From Maribacter forsetii DSM 18668 (GTDB lineage: Bacteria; Bacteroidota; Bacteroidia; Flavobacteriales; Flavobacteriaceae): a stretch of 64,000 bases of DNA. The DNA is taken from contig NZ_JQLH01000001.1 in assembly GCF_000744105.1 (NCBI RefSeq), positions 2,108,001 through 2,172,000 of the forward strand, written 5' to 3'. Of the stretch, positions 14,882 through 24,631 are shown piece after piece. Position 1 is the first letter of the stretch, and each line of letters begins with the position of its first letter. A program made the translations under genes and the position numbers. The notes beneath the pieces are model-generated. The model worked only from the letters and a program-made list of their open reading frames with translations, ran no database searches and had not been told where the DNA came from.

Positions 14882-16045
14882 TTAATGGGATTTTGTCTTT
14901 TTCTTGACTTTCAGCATTTTCGCTGCAGAGGTGTATCCGCCTTCGGTTCCGTCCACAAAATGGGAGTGGCTGGTTTTCATGTCCAATACGTAGCATGACA
15001 TTACTGAGGCGTGCGTTACATGAATGCCGTATATTATTTTATGTTCTGCCTCTAATTCATCAAGAAAGCTAATAAAGTGATCTATTTTATCTTGCTCTGC
15101 GGTAAAAATAGTATTTATCATACCATCTAACATAAATGAGTGGGATAATTGACCAATTTGCTTTAAATACTGCTTGCCGCTTTTAGAAAGACTAAAGTAT
15201 GCACGACCAATATTGGTTTTGATCCAATTTTTTAAAAAGTACGACCAACTTTTATCCGCGAGACTTACCTTCATTTCTTCCCATATTTTATACAAGCTGA
15301 CATCTAGTTTTAGGCGTTCGCTTTTTATGGGTTGCCGATCATTAAAGGTTCCGAAAATTTCATCCATTTTAGATAACACCTCTTTATAAACTTCTCGTTG
15401 TGCTTTTTCCTCTACGGCATCTAACAGCAAGCACACCACTTTTGCTTGATTTTGGTCAGGATTCACTTCTTCCCATCTACATTCCATCCCTTCTAAATTC
15501 AATAGGCTTTTATTGAAAGTTGAATGTGGTAGTTCCTTAAAATTAGATTTAATGATTTCTTCAGCTTTGTGTAAGCCATTGCCTAATATAATGGGGATAG
15601 TTAAGCGTTGTGTTAATTGGAGTTTTGCAATCTTAAGATGACATTGGTCGGATAACAGATTTTTTACAGGAACATGACCTACTCTTAATACTAAATTGGT
15701 CTTTCTTTTAATATGTAAACTGTAATTGTCAAGTACGGCTATCACTTTATCTTTTAAGCTGTACGGTATAAGGAAGGTGGCGCCATCACCACCAAAAAAA
15801 TACGGAATCTCTATATTCTTTTTTAATTTGCGTACTGTATTCAGTACCGAAATAATACTACCGGTTGCCGTTAAATTTACTTGATGATGATTACCATCTA
15901 CCACGGCTTGCGTAGAGTTTTGAATATCTACTACGACAACGTGCCAAGTTTGGGGCACATCTAAAAAGTTAGATTCATTCGATAGCAATTCCACTAAAGG
16001 TTTCTTCGACTTTTTAAGCTCAGTATAGAATTTGGTATTTTTCAT
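14882..16045 (-). CDS. DUF3095 family protein, cyclase-like
   Basis: A 387-residue cytosolic protein of the DUF3095 family. Near the N-terminus it has WHVVVVDIQNSTQAVVDGNHHQVN, then IPYFFGGDGATFLIP, VLRVGHVPV, and LEGMECRWEEV. The VVDIQNST and FGGDGATF motifs correspond to the metal- and nucleotide-binding strands of class III nucleotidyl cyclases. The C-terminal 120 residues form a helical domain ending in a basic tail. The family is thought to be an adenylate/guanylate-cyclase relative of unproven activity. The two Asp in VVDI and GGDG are present. It stands alone, with no close operon partner. Confidence 0.8.
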   Translation of the reverse strand: MKNTKFYTELKKSKKPLVELLSNESNFLDVPQTWHVVVVDIQNSTQAVVDGNHHQVNLTATGSIISVLNTVRKLKKNIEIPYFFGGDGATFLIPYSLKDKVIAVLDNYSLHIKRKTNLVLRVGHVPVKNLLSDQCHLKIAKLQLTQRLTIPIILGNGLHKAEEIIKSNFKELPHSTFNKSLLNLEGMECRWEEVNPDQNQAKVVCLLLDAVEEKAQREVYKEVLSKMDEIFGTFNDRQPIKSERLKLDVSLYKIWEEMKVSLADKSWSYFLKNWIKTNIGRAYFSLSKSGKQYLKQIGQLSHSFMLDGMINTIFTAEQDKIDHFISFLDELEAEHKIIYGIHVTHASVMSCYVLDMKTSHSHFVDGTEGGYTSAAKMLKVKKKTKSH

Positions 16046-16351
16046 TCGCTAATTAGCTAGTCGTATTTTTAAAGTGAAATTACAAGTTTATTCTCGTATC
16101 TGGTTAAAATTTAAAATGTTCAGATATGGTTGTAATTTTATTTGTTTGATTAATACTTTATAGCAAGTTCTTGTATATAAGGTTCTAAAACCTAAACGGT
16201 ATTTCTATTGTGTTATATATCTATTTAATATTTCACTTAAAAACCAGATAAAAGTAGTTGAAGAACAATTATTGGTTTAAGTTAAATTCTGCTGCTAAAC
16301 ATAGATGATTTCTTATTTTAGCATACTCAAACCACGCCCTGATCAACCTAT
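16046..16351. other. Divergent intergenic region
   Basis: About 306 AT-rich bases between the divergently read DUF3095 gene and the histidine kinase gene. It must contain promoters for both. I see no clear TAnnTTTG box with good spacing, no long inverted repeat and no RNA gene. Confidence 0.4.
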
Positions 16352-18205
16352 ATGACTGCAATATACATGAGCCTAAGACGATTAGGTTGTTATGCTTTTA
16401 TAATACTGTCACTTTTTGCTTGTACCAAAGCAGATACAATACGCCCTAGCATAGAAAATAGCTTAATAGCTATTGATAGTTTAATTCAAAAACAACCTGA
16501 ACAATCAATCTTAAAACTAGATAGTTTATTACAAAATACTACGCAATTAACAACCTTAGAAAGAGCCATGTTGTTATTCAATAAAGGGGAAGCATTATAC
16601 CTTAACGATAAATATCAAGAAGCCTTAACCACACATTTAAAGTGTAATGATTTATTTGTTGATTTAAATGATACGTACAATGAGGGTAGAAGTTTAATTA
16701 CCCTAAGTGGAGCTACTTTACACATGGGTGATGTTGAAACATCTCAAATGTATGCCTTAAAAGCACTGAGTTTGGCGCAATTAATTAATGACAAACGAAT
16801 AGAGGGCAAAGCTTATAATCAACTTTTTAAACTTCATTTTCAACTTAAGGATTATGATAAGGCCTTAAACTATATAATTGCTACCGATAGTTTATTCTCT
16901 AAAGGTACAGACACCACTTCTATAATAGCAATTAAGGGAAACAAGGCTAGTGTTTATCTTAAACTAAAAGATTACAACAAAGCTTTGACCAGTTTTTCTG
17001 AAGCCATGGCCTTAAGTCAAACTCAGAGAGACCCAAAGACTATAGTAAGTATTTTAAATAATATTGGCTATACCTATATTGAAGCTGGTGAATACACAAA
17101 TGCCGAGAAATTTCTAAGAGGTTCTGTTACTTTAAATAAAAACATAAGAGCTATTAATGCAGCGCCATATAAAGGTCTAGGGAATTTATTTTTATTAAAA
17201 ACCGAAAATGATTCGGCAAAAGTAAATTATAAAAAGGCCTTAAAAGTATACATCGCTAACCACAATAGAAAAGAGGAGATAGAGGTGAGAGATAAACTAA
17301 TTGCTATAGCTATTATGTCTGACGATTATACAACGGCATTAAATCACCAAATGATTAGAGATAGTTTACAGTTGACCGTTAGCAATCTAGAAAAAGATAG
17401 GCTTTTGAACTTTGCTAATGTTAACTATGAGGTGAAACAGAAAGAGACCGAAATAAACCATCAAAAAGAGATCAATAGTCGAAATCAGTTGCTTTTAGTT
17501 AGTGCTATTATGTTGTTTGTTTTCGTATTGATCGCTACTGGTTTTTATATATACAATACCAAATTAAAAGCTGCTAATAAGGCTTCTAGATTAGAGCAGA
17601 GTCTTTTGCGTGTACAAATGAATCCGCATTTTATATTTAACACCTTAGCGGCCATTCAGAATATTACATTAGAAGGTAATCCTATAAAATCATCTAATTA
17701 TATTGCTAGGTTCTCTAAGTTGATAAGACAAAATTTCGATTATGTAAGAAAAGAATCAATACCCTTGGATAAAGAAATTTCTATGATTAAAAACTACATA
17801 GAAACCCAACAATTGCGCTTTAATAATGTGTTTAGCTATAAAATTGAAATAGAAGAACAATTAGACGTAAAAGTTATTCATGTGCCACCAATGTTACTAC
17901 AGCCATTTGTGGAGAATGCTATAGAATATGGTTTGAAAGAGAAGAAAGATGGTGGCAAACTTTTGTTGAAAATTGAAAAGAACCCAAAGGGTTTATTGTT
18001 TGTAATTATTGATAATGGTTTAGGTAGATCGGCAAAAGCAAAGAAAGAAAAGTTAACTGAAGAGTTACACGCAACAACTATATTCTTGGAGCGTTTAAAA
18101 ATGAGGAATAAGGGTGAAGAGAAGTCTTTTATGATAGAGGACTTATTCGACGAAAACAATACTCCTACAGGTACTAAAGTATATTTTAAATTGAAATTTC
18201 AATGA
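16352..18205 (+). CDS. TPR-containing LytS-type sensor histidine kinase
   Basis: A 617-residue membrane kinase. The N-terminal 25 residues look like a signal or lipoprotein peptide (FIILSLFAC); an alternative start is the ATG at 16367. Residues 35-350 are TPR repeats (for example ALTTHLKCNDLFVDL, KALNYIIATDSLF), probably periplasmic. One membrane helix follows (LLLVSAIMLFVFVLIATGFYIY). The cytosolic part is the His_kinase/LytS type: LRVQMNPHFIFNTLAAI with phospho-acceptor His at about 426, and an ATPase segment with QPFVENAIEYGL and IDNGLGR. It overlaps the response-regulator gene by 4 bases and should phosphorylate it. The signal is unknown. Confidence 0.9.
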   Translation: MTAIYMSLRRLGCYAFIILSLFACTKADTIRPSIENSLIAIDSLIQKQPEQSILKLDSLLQNTTQLTTLERAMLLFNKGEALYLNDKYQEALTTHLKCNDLFVDLNDTYNEGRSLITLSGATLHMGDVETSQMYALKALSLAQLINDKRIEGKAYNQLFKLHFQLKDYDKALNYIIATDSLFSKGTDTTSIIAIKGNKASVYLKLKDYNKALTSFSEAMALSQTQRDPKTIVSILNNIGYTYIEAGEYTNAEKFLRGSVTLNKNIRAINAAPYKGLGNLFLLKTENDSAKVNYKKALKVYIANHNRKEEIEVRDKLIAIAIMSDDYTTALNHQMIRDSLQLTVSNLEKDRLLNFANVNYEVKQKETEINHQKEINSRNQLLLVSAIMLFVFVLIATGFYIYNTKLKAANKASRLEQSLLRVQMNPHFIFNTLAAIQNITLEGNPIKSSNYIARFSKLIRQNFDYVRKESIPLDKEISMIKNYIETQQLRFNNVFSYKIEIEEQLDVKVIHVPPMLLQPFVENAIEYGLKEKKDGGKLLLKIEKNPKGLLFVIIDNGLGRSAKAKKEKLTEELHATTIFLERLKMRNKGEEKSFMIEDLFDENNTPTGTKVYFKLKFQ

Positions 18206-18939
18206 TAAAGGCAGTAATAATAGAAGATGAGTTTAATGCTCTTAATACTTTAGATAAACTCATTACATTCACTCAAAAAGATATTAATGTTATTGCCAAA
18301 ATAGATAATGTTGAGGAGGCTATTTCATTTTTAAAAGATAATACACCGGATCTTGTTTTTTTGGATATTGAGCTTATTGGTGGTAATGCTTTTCAAATAT
18401 TAGAATCTTTAAAAAGTATTGCTTTCAAAATAATTTTTACCACCGCTTATGACGAATTTGCGATTAAGGCCATAAAATTTGATACAATAGATTACTTATT
18501 AAAGCCCATAGATTCTGATGAATTGTCAGTATGCATTGAAAGGTTTAGAGTAGGTTTCAAAAAAGAACAGGTTTATAAAAATGCAGTTGAGAAAGTTTCT
18601 GAATTTGATGAAAAAGAAATCCAAAAAACCTTATTGATAAAAACTGCAGATGCACAATATTTTCTTCAAATAACTGATATTGTACGTTGCCAAAGCGATG
18701 GTGCGTATACCACCTTTCATACTACAGATAAGAAGATTATGAGCGCACGTAATCTAAAGTACTACGAGAATATATTAAGTGAGCATACTTTTGTTAGGGT
18801 ACATCAATCTCATTTAGTGAACATAAAGTACATAAAGACAGTTAATGTTAATAATACTGTTCGCCTAACCAATGATGAAACCATACCGGTTGCTACACGT
18901 AAAAAATCATACTTAAAACAGATTTTAAATACGCTTTAA
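18202..18939 (+). CDS. LytTR-family response regulator
   Basis: A 245-residue regulator. The receiver domain (1-120) has the acidic pair in IIEDE, phospho-acceptor D55 in LVFLDIEL, a Thr in FTTAYDEFA and K in LLKPID. The C-terminal LytTR DNA-binding domain (about 140-245) has LLIKTADAQYFLQITDIVRC, FVRVHQSHLVNIKYI and IPVATRKKSYLKQ. Its start overlaps the kinase stop (ATGA), so translation is coupled. Targets may include the same-strand cluster that begins about 100 bases downstream, but no repeat of LytTR boxes was recognised. Confidence 0.92.
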   Translation: MIKAVIIEDEFNALNTLDKLITFTQKDINVIAKIDNVEEAISFLKDNTPDLVFLDIELIGGNAFQILESLKSIAFKIIFTTAYDEFAIKAIKFDTIDYLLKPIDSDELSVCIERFRVGFKKEQVYKNAVEKVSEFDEKEIQKTLLIKTADAQYFLQITDIVRCQSDGAYTTFHTTDKKIMSARNLKYYENILSEHTFVRVHQSHLVNIKYIKTVNVNNTVRLTNDETIPVATRKKSYLKQILNTL

Positions 18940-19002
18940 GCACAAATATAAAACAGAGATACGCACTTATAAAACGGTTCCAGAATTACCCTATACAAGC
19001 TA

Positions 19003-19010
19003 TAGTTTTG
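19003..19010 (+). promoter_or_regulatory. Candidate -7 box (TAGTTTTG)
   Basis: TAGTTTTG fits the Bacteroidota -7 consensus TAnnTTTG and lies 36 bases before the ATG at 19047. A matching -33 TTG is not clear (TTC about 20 bases upstream). It may drive the small-domain cluster. Confidence 0.35.
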
Positions 19011-19046
19011 AGGTAAATAAACAAATAACCCTTAAAATTATACATC

Positions 19047-19457
19047 ATGGGATTAAAAGAAAATCGTTTCACAAAGACCTTTCAAGAAGAACAATTTCCA
19101 CAGTTAAAGGTTCAAATTATTGAAGCAGCAGGTTTTGATGTTCCTTTAAACATAGAATGGGAGACTCTATTCGAAGATCGCTTCATGCATCTTTATAATG
19201 ACTCTTATCCAAAAATTTATTTCATTCCTCTAATTGAAGCTTTAAAATCAATTACTGCTGATGATATGGGTAAAGAAGCTTTAGCAGAAAGCTTAAAAGA
19301 AATTCGTATTACTAATACTAAAGATCACCACAACCCTAAAAACGGATTCACTTTTTCTGACGGAATCTTAACTATTGACCATAGTCCGATTATAAATGCT
19401 GATCATGTAGAAGAGCGAACAACTGTATTGTCAGAATTATTGGAAAATAATTTATAG
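19047..19457 (+). CDS. Small unknown protein, paralogue of next-but-two gene
   Basis: A 136-residue acidic protein beginning MGLKENRFTKTFQEEQFPQL. It is clearly homologous over its whole length to residues 1-135 of the protein at 21174: both have IxWxTLxEDRFxHLYND, PKIYFxPLIEA, DDMG, DHHN and IDHSPxINAD-VE-RT. No catalytic motif, signal peptide or membrane segment is present. I do not know its function. The conserved DHH and DHS stretches could be metal-binding but are equally consistent with a structural role. It is the first gene of a five-gene same-strand cluster. Confidence 0.65.
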   Translation: MGLKENRFTKTFQEEQFPQLKVQIIEAAGFDVPLNIEWETLFEDRFMHLYNDSYPKIYFIPLIEALKSITADDMGKEALAESLKEIRITNTKDHHNPKNGFTFSDGILTIDHSPIINADHVEERTTVLSELLENNL

Positions 19458-19498
19458 CAGCCTTTAAGAAGAAAGTGTAATTAGTTAAAGATATAGCT

Positions 19499-20468
19499 AT
19501 GTACAAATACTTTTTTTGTACCATCGTAATTGTGGTTCTTTTAATTTTCGTTAGTTCTAAATTGTCTAATGTAAAAGCCAAAAGAGACTTTGTAGCACAC
19601 CTACATGAGTTTCATAACGGCAAGTATGAAATTCTGACTTTTAAGAGGAATTTTAATACTGCTAACATGAACCCTTATTTATACCGTGTAGAATTAGAGC
19701 TTAAAGAAAATACAGAGATTATTATCGCTTTCGAATGGGATGCGAAAAATAAAAATTTATATTTTCCTTATCATGCTAGTAATGATAGGGGTATTGAGTC
19801 TTTAACACGCTATCAAAAAGAGGTAATTGTACTAGAGAAAGAACTGCATGAATTATTGCAAGATGATGTGCTGTACATAGAAGTGGATGTCTTTAACCAT
19901 ACTTTAGATTTAAGCTTAGAAGCGGAACCTACGCTCGCCGATTTTCAATATTTTTCAAATAAAATATGTGGTCTTGTTACTAAGTATCCTAAGGCTTGGA
20001 GTTTAGAAGATCATATTAATTTTAAGCTCAAGGGCGAGCGTAAAGTTTTTTTGAGCTAATTGTAAAACCTAAAACTATTGATAATACTAATGATTCATTT
20101 CGGTATAAACGCAATGCAATTGTAACTAATAATTATGGTTCTGCAAAAGCAACCAACATTGATCAGGTTTTACAAAAAGAGTTCTCTGAGTCAAATGAAC
20201 CTATTTCCTGAATAACATAAGGGTACATCAAAAAGGTTTAAATACATTTTATATTGCTTTTGAAAAGTATGGGTCACAAGAAGAGGCTACCGAAGACTAT
20301 CATTTAACTGAAGGTGCTGGCATGGAGTTGGAGAAAATGACCTATTCAGATTTAGCACTTGACACTTATAAATATTACCATTACAAAACCATCTCTGATG
20401 AGAATGATTATCTCTATCTAATAAAACAACTACCAGAAGGGTATCAATATCTTGAAGTAGAATCATAA
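19499..20468 (+). pseudogene. Frameshifted membrane-anchored protein
   Basis: The 186-residue reading frame from 19499 (an N-terminal membrane segment, then KGKYEILTFKRN-like mixed alpha/beta sequence) stops at 20059. The coding pattern continues in a second frame from the T run at about 20046-20052 (VKPKTIDNTNDSFRYKRNAI) to a TGA at 20209-20211. It then continues in a third frame (NNIRVHQKGLNTFYIAFEKY onward) to TAA at 20466-20468. Two single-base changes therefore break a gene of about 320 codons; the first lies in a run of seven T. The continuous protein-like composition across all three pieces is the evidence. Sequencing error at the T run is possible. The family is not recognised. Confidence 0.7.
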
Positions 20469-20480
20469 CCAAATTTTATC

Positions 20481-21134
20481 ATGGAAAAATCATATTACAA
20501 AGCGTTTGTAGCCCAAACGCCAGAGGAAATACTTATGTCAGTTTTTAAAAAAGAAGAAGATATTCTTATTGGTATTTCATTAGATAACGGAACCTATTTA
20601 GAGGGTGTTATTCTGAATATTTCTAAAGACGACAATCATCTAAGATCGGTATGCATACTGTCACAAGATGAGCAAGTATCCTTTTTTAATGTGCACCGTA
20701 TTGCGGTTGTAATTATAAAACAGCCAAAGAAAATGGCCGTTGAATTATCTAAAGGCGCTATTAGTAGACCTCTTTCTTCTACAGATGAAAAGCTGACCGT
20801 TTTACAACTTAAACGATGGCTGCAGAATGAACAAATTCAATTGGGAAGCCAGATTAAAGAATTCAATATAGAAGGTATTTCTGTAGATGAGCTAAACAAT
20901 AGATTAAATATTCAAGATGTGTTTAAGGCACTAAATAATGCGGTAAACCAAATTACCAAAGATGCTTTAGGTAAAGAAGCTTGGCAAGGTGTTGAAAGTA
21001 TTGCCATAAAACAAGCTGACACAATGCAACTTCAAATCACAGATAACGTATTAACCATCTCAATAGCTATTAACAAAGCTTTGCCTAATAAGCTGTTTGA
21101 GGTTATAGAAGAAAAGCTTCTTCAAGTATTATAA
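20481..21134 (+). CDS. Hypothetical protein
   Basis: A 217-residue soluble protein. The first 90 residues are beta-rich (ILIGISLDNGTYLEGVILNI), similar in outline to an Sm/LSm-like or SH3-like barrel. The middle is helical (KLTVLQLKRWLQNEQIQLGS) and the C-terminal part has NAVNQITKDALGKEAWQGVE and alternating strands. No catalytic motif or signal peptide is evident. It lies 12 bases after the frameshifted gene and 39 before the DUF6882-like gene, so it is probably co-transcribed with both. Function unknown. Confidence 0.6.
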   Translation: MEKSYYKAFVAQTPEEILMSVFKKEEDILIGISLDNGTYLEGVILNISKDDNHLRSVCILSQDEQVSFFNVHRIAVVIIKQPKKMAVELSKGAISRPLSSTDEKLTVLQLKRWLQNEQIQLGSQIKEFNIEGISVDELNNRLNIQDVFKALNNAVNQITKDALGKEAWQGVESIAIKQADTMQLQITDNVLTISIAINKALPNKLFEVIEEKLLQVL

Positions 21135-21173
21135 ACAAACAAATCATTTATCAATAATTAAAAATTATCCATT

Positions 21174-22343
21174 ATGGGACTTAAAGAAAAAAGAATAATT
21201 AAAGCATTTGAGAACGATTTATACCCAGCATTAGAAGCTGATATCTATGCAGCTGCAGGACATAATATAGCCATAGAAATTCAATGGGATACATTACAAG
21301 AAGATCGCTTTTCTCACCTGTATAATGATACATTTCCAAAAATATATTTTCTACCATTAATAGAAGCCTTTAAAGCAATTTGTGTAGATGATATGGGTGT
21401 TGATCTATTAAAAGCTGGATTAAAAAAAGTAACCATCATCAATGAAAATGATCATCATAATGAAGAGCACGCTATTACTTTTGAAGATGGTTTGCTAAAA
21501 ATTGATCATAGTCCGGTAATTAATGCGGATAAAGTTGAGGACAGAACAGCTAGAATTGTTGCTTTATTGGAGGATAAGCTAGAGACTTTTGCTGAAAACG
21601 GAAATTCAAGTACTAGTACAGCATCTGCCGAGAGTACAGAAAATGAAACCACTGCAAGTACTCAAGAGAAAACAATAGATATTAATGAAATGTACAACCG
21701 ATCTTTTGTTACCTCTATAGAGAAACAAGAAATTTTTAAGGAAATGGTAGCAGGGTTGGACTGGAGCTGTGATATGGCTGAAGGTAAACTGACTTTTGGA
21801 GAAGATAAAGTCTTTGATATTCAAATATTTGGTACGTATTCAGAGAATGAAAAAAGTTGGTTGTGGGCATGGGCAAATACCCAAAGTGGAATATCTGAAA
21901 CATTTTTACAGACCTCGTTAGCAGTAAAAGCATTTGGTAAAGCATTGAATATAAGTGATTTTACTACACCTAAGTTTGCAGTAGAAAGTGATCCGGGTGC
22001 CTTTTTTGCTACCATTGCAACTGCATCTATAGGGGAAAGTTGTTACGTACCCTTAGCTTTTAAAGGTGTAATAGTATATGTAACCATTAAATCTGAAGAA
22101 GCAGATAGTAAAGCTAAAAATACAGCTGACTCAATTTGTTCTCATATTTCAAAAGTAACATCAGAATATACTTTTCCTCATAAGTTTAGTCTTTACTTTT
22201 ATCTAACGGCCAAAGGCTATGATGTAGAGTTACCAGGTAATAATCTTGTAGCGAAAAAAGGAGATGATCAAATTTTAGGAATATTTGATTTAAAAGGAAC
22301 ATTAATGAAAATTTCTAATACAAATCTATTAACTCAAGCATAA
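21174..22343 (+). CDS. Two-domain protein: duplicated N-domain plus DUF6882-like domain
   Basis: A 389-residue protein. Residues 1-135 are a paralogue of the protein at 19047. A Ser/Thr/Glu linker (about 140-175) follows. Residues 180-389 contain WSCDMAEGKLTFGED, IFGTYSENEKSWLWAWANTQ, LQTSLAVKAFGKAL and a strand-rich end, which resemble the DUF6882 family (W-x-W-A-W-A-N signature). The protein looks cytosolic, without signal or membrane segments. The M48-type metalloprotease gene starts 7 bases after it, so the two are likely translated from one message. Function unknown. Confidence 0.65.
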   Translation: MGLKEKRIIKAFENDLYPALEADIYAAAGHNIAIEIQWDTLQEDRFSHLYNDTFPKIYFLPLIEAFKAICVDDMGVDLLKAGLKKVTIINENDHHNEEHAITFEDGLLKIDHSPVINADKVEDRTARIVALLEDKLETFAENGNSSTSTASAESTENETTASTQEKTIDINEMYNRSFVTSIEKQEIFKEMVAGLDWSCDMAEGKLTFGEDKVFDIQIFGTYSENEKSWLWAWANTQSGISETFLQTSLAVKAFGKALNISDFTTPKFAVESDPGAFFATIATASIGESCYVPLAFKGVIVYVTIKSEEADSKAKNTADSICSHISKVTSEYTFPHKFSLYFYLTAKGYDVELPGNNLVAKKGDDQILGIFDLKGTLMKISNTNLLTQA

Positions 22344-22350
22344 GCAAACT

Positions 22351-23844
22351 ATGTCATATACATCACAAACATTAGCAGATTTAGAAAAGGAACATCAAGC
22401 GGCTATCAATACGGCGCAAGAAAAAATGTTGACCGAGTTGAACGAGGCTCAGGCATCTGGTAATTTAGAAAAAATACAAGAAGCGAGTGTAGTTTTTCAA
22501 AATGTCACTACAGAACTGGCAACAGAATATACTGCCAAAATTGAAGAAATCAATGCATTGAACCATAAAGCAATTGTAGCTGATGAACCAGAAATTTACA
22601 CCAAAAAAAGAGCAGATATAGATTTAAATTTATTGGTTTATGATGGTGATAGAGATTATGTAATCGCTTTTCAAGAAGATGAATTAATACAAAAAACTTT
22701 AGAAAAAGTAAATCAGAATAGCGGCAAATTTAAATCAAGAAAGCACCTGTTGAAGTCTAGTTTAAGATTAACTAAAACTTTGGCGCCTATGCTTCATGAA
22801 ATTGGAGAACATTGCAAGAGTACCTTAAAGCTTAAAGCTGATATCGAATTTTTTGTATATCAAAGCGATATGTTCAATGCATCTTGTTATCCGCCAGATG
22901 AGAATAAATTATATATCATTTTATCATCAGGTATTTTAGAGCGTTTTTCTAAAGAGGAGTTGACCTTTGTTGTTGGTCATGAAATAGGGCATGTTCTCTT
23001 TGAGCATTTTGATTATCCGGTAAGACAAATTCTAGATACTGGTGAAAATGATTTGGCACCAATACATGCAATGAAACTTTATGCATGGAACAGAAATGCA
23101 GAAATCAGTGCGGATAGAGCCGGACTCCTATGTTGTCAAGATTTTGAAGCTGTAGGGCGTACCTTCTTTAAACTATCTTCTGGTGTAACTACAGACTCTT
23201 TAGACTTTCAATTGAATTCGTATATAGAGCAGTTTGTAGATTTAGAAGAGGTTTTAAATGATGCCAACCACGATCCATCAGATTGGTATAGCAGTCACCC
23301 ATTCAGCCCATTACGAATTAAAGCATTAGAGCTTTTTAATAAGAGTGAAACATATGCGGCTTTTAATACATCTATAACGGGTGAAATTACAGAAGAAGCT
23401 ATGGAAGTTGAAATTAAACGAATAATGTCGTTAATGGAGCCAGAAAACTTAGAGGAAGAAGGTGAGCATTCAGAGAAGATTCAACGTTTAATGTTCTTAG
23501 GTGGTTATTTAATATCTAATGCTGACGGTGTGGTAGATGATTCTGAAATACAAGCTTTAAGTAGCATTGTAGCTCCTAAAGTCTTTGCAAATTGTATGAT
23601 GACCATTAAAGGTTTAACTGAAGATGAAATGATCAGTGAGGTACAGCAACTTACTCATGATTTGCATATTGTTCTTTCGGTTATGCAAAAATTAAATATT
23701 CTTAGGGATTTATCTATTATCTCCTATGCAGATGGGCACATAGATGATAGTGAAGTTAATGTACTGTATAACTTAGCAAGGCTTTTATATATAAATACCA
23801 GCTTTATTGATCGTGTTATTAGTGATGCTCAAGGCATAGAATAA
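22351..23844 (+). CDS. M48-type metalloprotease with TerB-like C-terminus
   Basis: A 497-residue protein. The N-terminal 60 residues are coiled coil. Residues 90-330 hold an M48 (Ste24/HtpX-like) peptidase domain with FVVGHEIGHVLFEH (zinc HExxH) and a downstream NAEISADRAGLL giving the third ligand, plus SSHPFSPLRIKAL. Unlike HtpX there is no membrane helix, so it would act in the cytosol. Residues 370-497 have two copies of ADGxxDDSE within helices (ISNADGVVDDSEIQAL and YADGHIDDSEVNVL), the TerB-like (tellurite-resistance) pattern that binds metal. It ends the same-strand cluster and is followed by a bidirectional terminator. Confidence 0.85.
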   Translation: MSYTSQTLADLEKEHQAAINTAQEKMLTELNEAQASGNLEKIQEASVVFQNVTTELATEYTAKIEEINALNHKAIVADEPEIYTKKRADIDLNLLVYDGDRDYVIAFQEDELIQKTLEKVNQNSGKFKSRKHLLKSSLRLTKTLAPMLHEIGEHCKSTLKLKADIEFFVYQSDMFNASCYPPDENKLYIILSSGILERFSKEELTFVVGHEIGHVLFEHFDYPVRQILDTGENDLAPIHAMKLYAWNRNAEISADRAGLLCCQDFEAVGRTFFKLSSGVTTDSLDFQLNSYIEQFVDLEEVLNDANHDPSDWYSSHPFSPLRIKALELFNKSETYAAFNTSITGEITEEAMEVEIKRIMSLMEPENLEEEGEHSEKIQRLMFLGGYLISNADGVVDDSEIQALSSIVAPKVFANCMMTIKGLTEDEMISEVQQLTHDLHIVLSVMQKLNILRDLSIISYADGHIDDSEVNVLYNLARLLYINTSFIDRVISDAQGIE

Positions 23845-23881
23845 GCACATTAACTGAAAAAGCTTTAGTTTATAAAATAGC

Positions 23882-23914
23882 AAAAGGCAGCAATAGTATA
23901 TTGTTGCCTTTTTT
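23882..23914. terminator. Bidirectional intrinsic terminator
   Basis: A hairpin AAAAGGCA...TGCCTTTT with an A run on the left and a T run on the right sits between the convergent protease gene and the MORN-repeat gene. It can serve both strands. Confidence 0.75.
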
Positions 23915-23947
23915 ATTTGCAAATTGTCTTTTTACTACGTTAGATTT

Positions 23948-24556
23948 TTAAAACCCCAGCGCTTCAAGTACTTCAATTTTAGGTAATTCTTTACTTAATA
24001 TACTATCAACGAAAATACCAGATTTATACGTGCCGTTTCTAAAATAAATGATTCCGTAGCCACTCCATATACCATCTTTATACTCACCTACATATTTAAT
24101 AACATTTTTATAGTTTTCATTGCTAAAAGGCTTGTAATTAGACCACTTAGTAATACCAAAACCATTTTTCTCTTGGTTTTCATATGTGCCCATAAAGCTA
24201 TAATCCAGACTTTGTGACAAGGTCATTCCGTTAGGGCTCGTATTTTTCCAATTACTAAAAATAAAGCTGTTGTCTTTTGGTTTATGTTGAATGCCATAAC
24301 CGTTATAATCATTGTTGAAACCTTGTCCAGAATACCAACCACCTTCATTTAACTCCCAATGTACAATACTGTAATCTTTATTATTTTCTTGGCTATTAGA
24401 TTGTCCGAATAGCCAATACCATGAGTTTGTAAATTTGTTAACTAATTGCTCATTTTTATAATAAGCTTCTGCTTCTTTTTGCTGCTTTTTAGTTTGCCCA
24501 ATTATTGATTGTGTAATAGTAAGTAGTACTACAAAACTTAAGAGTTGAATATTCAT
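23948..24556 (-). CDS. Secreted MORN-repeat-like protein
   Basis: A 202-residue protein with a signal peptide (MNIQLLSFVVLLTITQSIIG). It has Tyr/Gly-rich repeats of the MORN kind, for example GGWYSGQGFNNDYNGYGI, FMGTYENQEKNGFGITKW and YVGEYKDGIWSGYGIIYF, ending with GTYKSGIFVD. Each repeat is a beta hairpin. MORN proteins bind lipids or act as structural scaffolds, and the exact role here is unknown. The gene stands alone with a terminator at its 3' end. Confidence 0.75.
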   Translation of the reverse strand: MNIQLLSFVVLLTITQSIIGQTKKQQKEAEAYYKNEQLVNKFTNSWYWLFGQSNSQENNKDYSIVHWELNEGGWYSGQGFNNDYNGYGIQHKPKDNSFIFSNWKNTSPNGMTLSQSLDYSFMGTYENQEKNGFGITKWSNYKPFSNENYKNVIKYVGEYKDGIWSGYGIIYFRNGTYKSGIFVDSILSKELPKIEVLEALGF

Positions 24557-24631
24557 TTTTATAATATTGCTAGATAGGTGCGGAGTGGTGATTATTGTAC
24601 TTTTACTATAATTTATTATTCAGAATTATTT

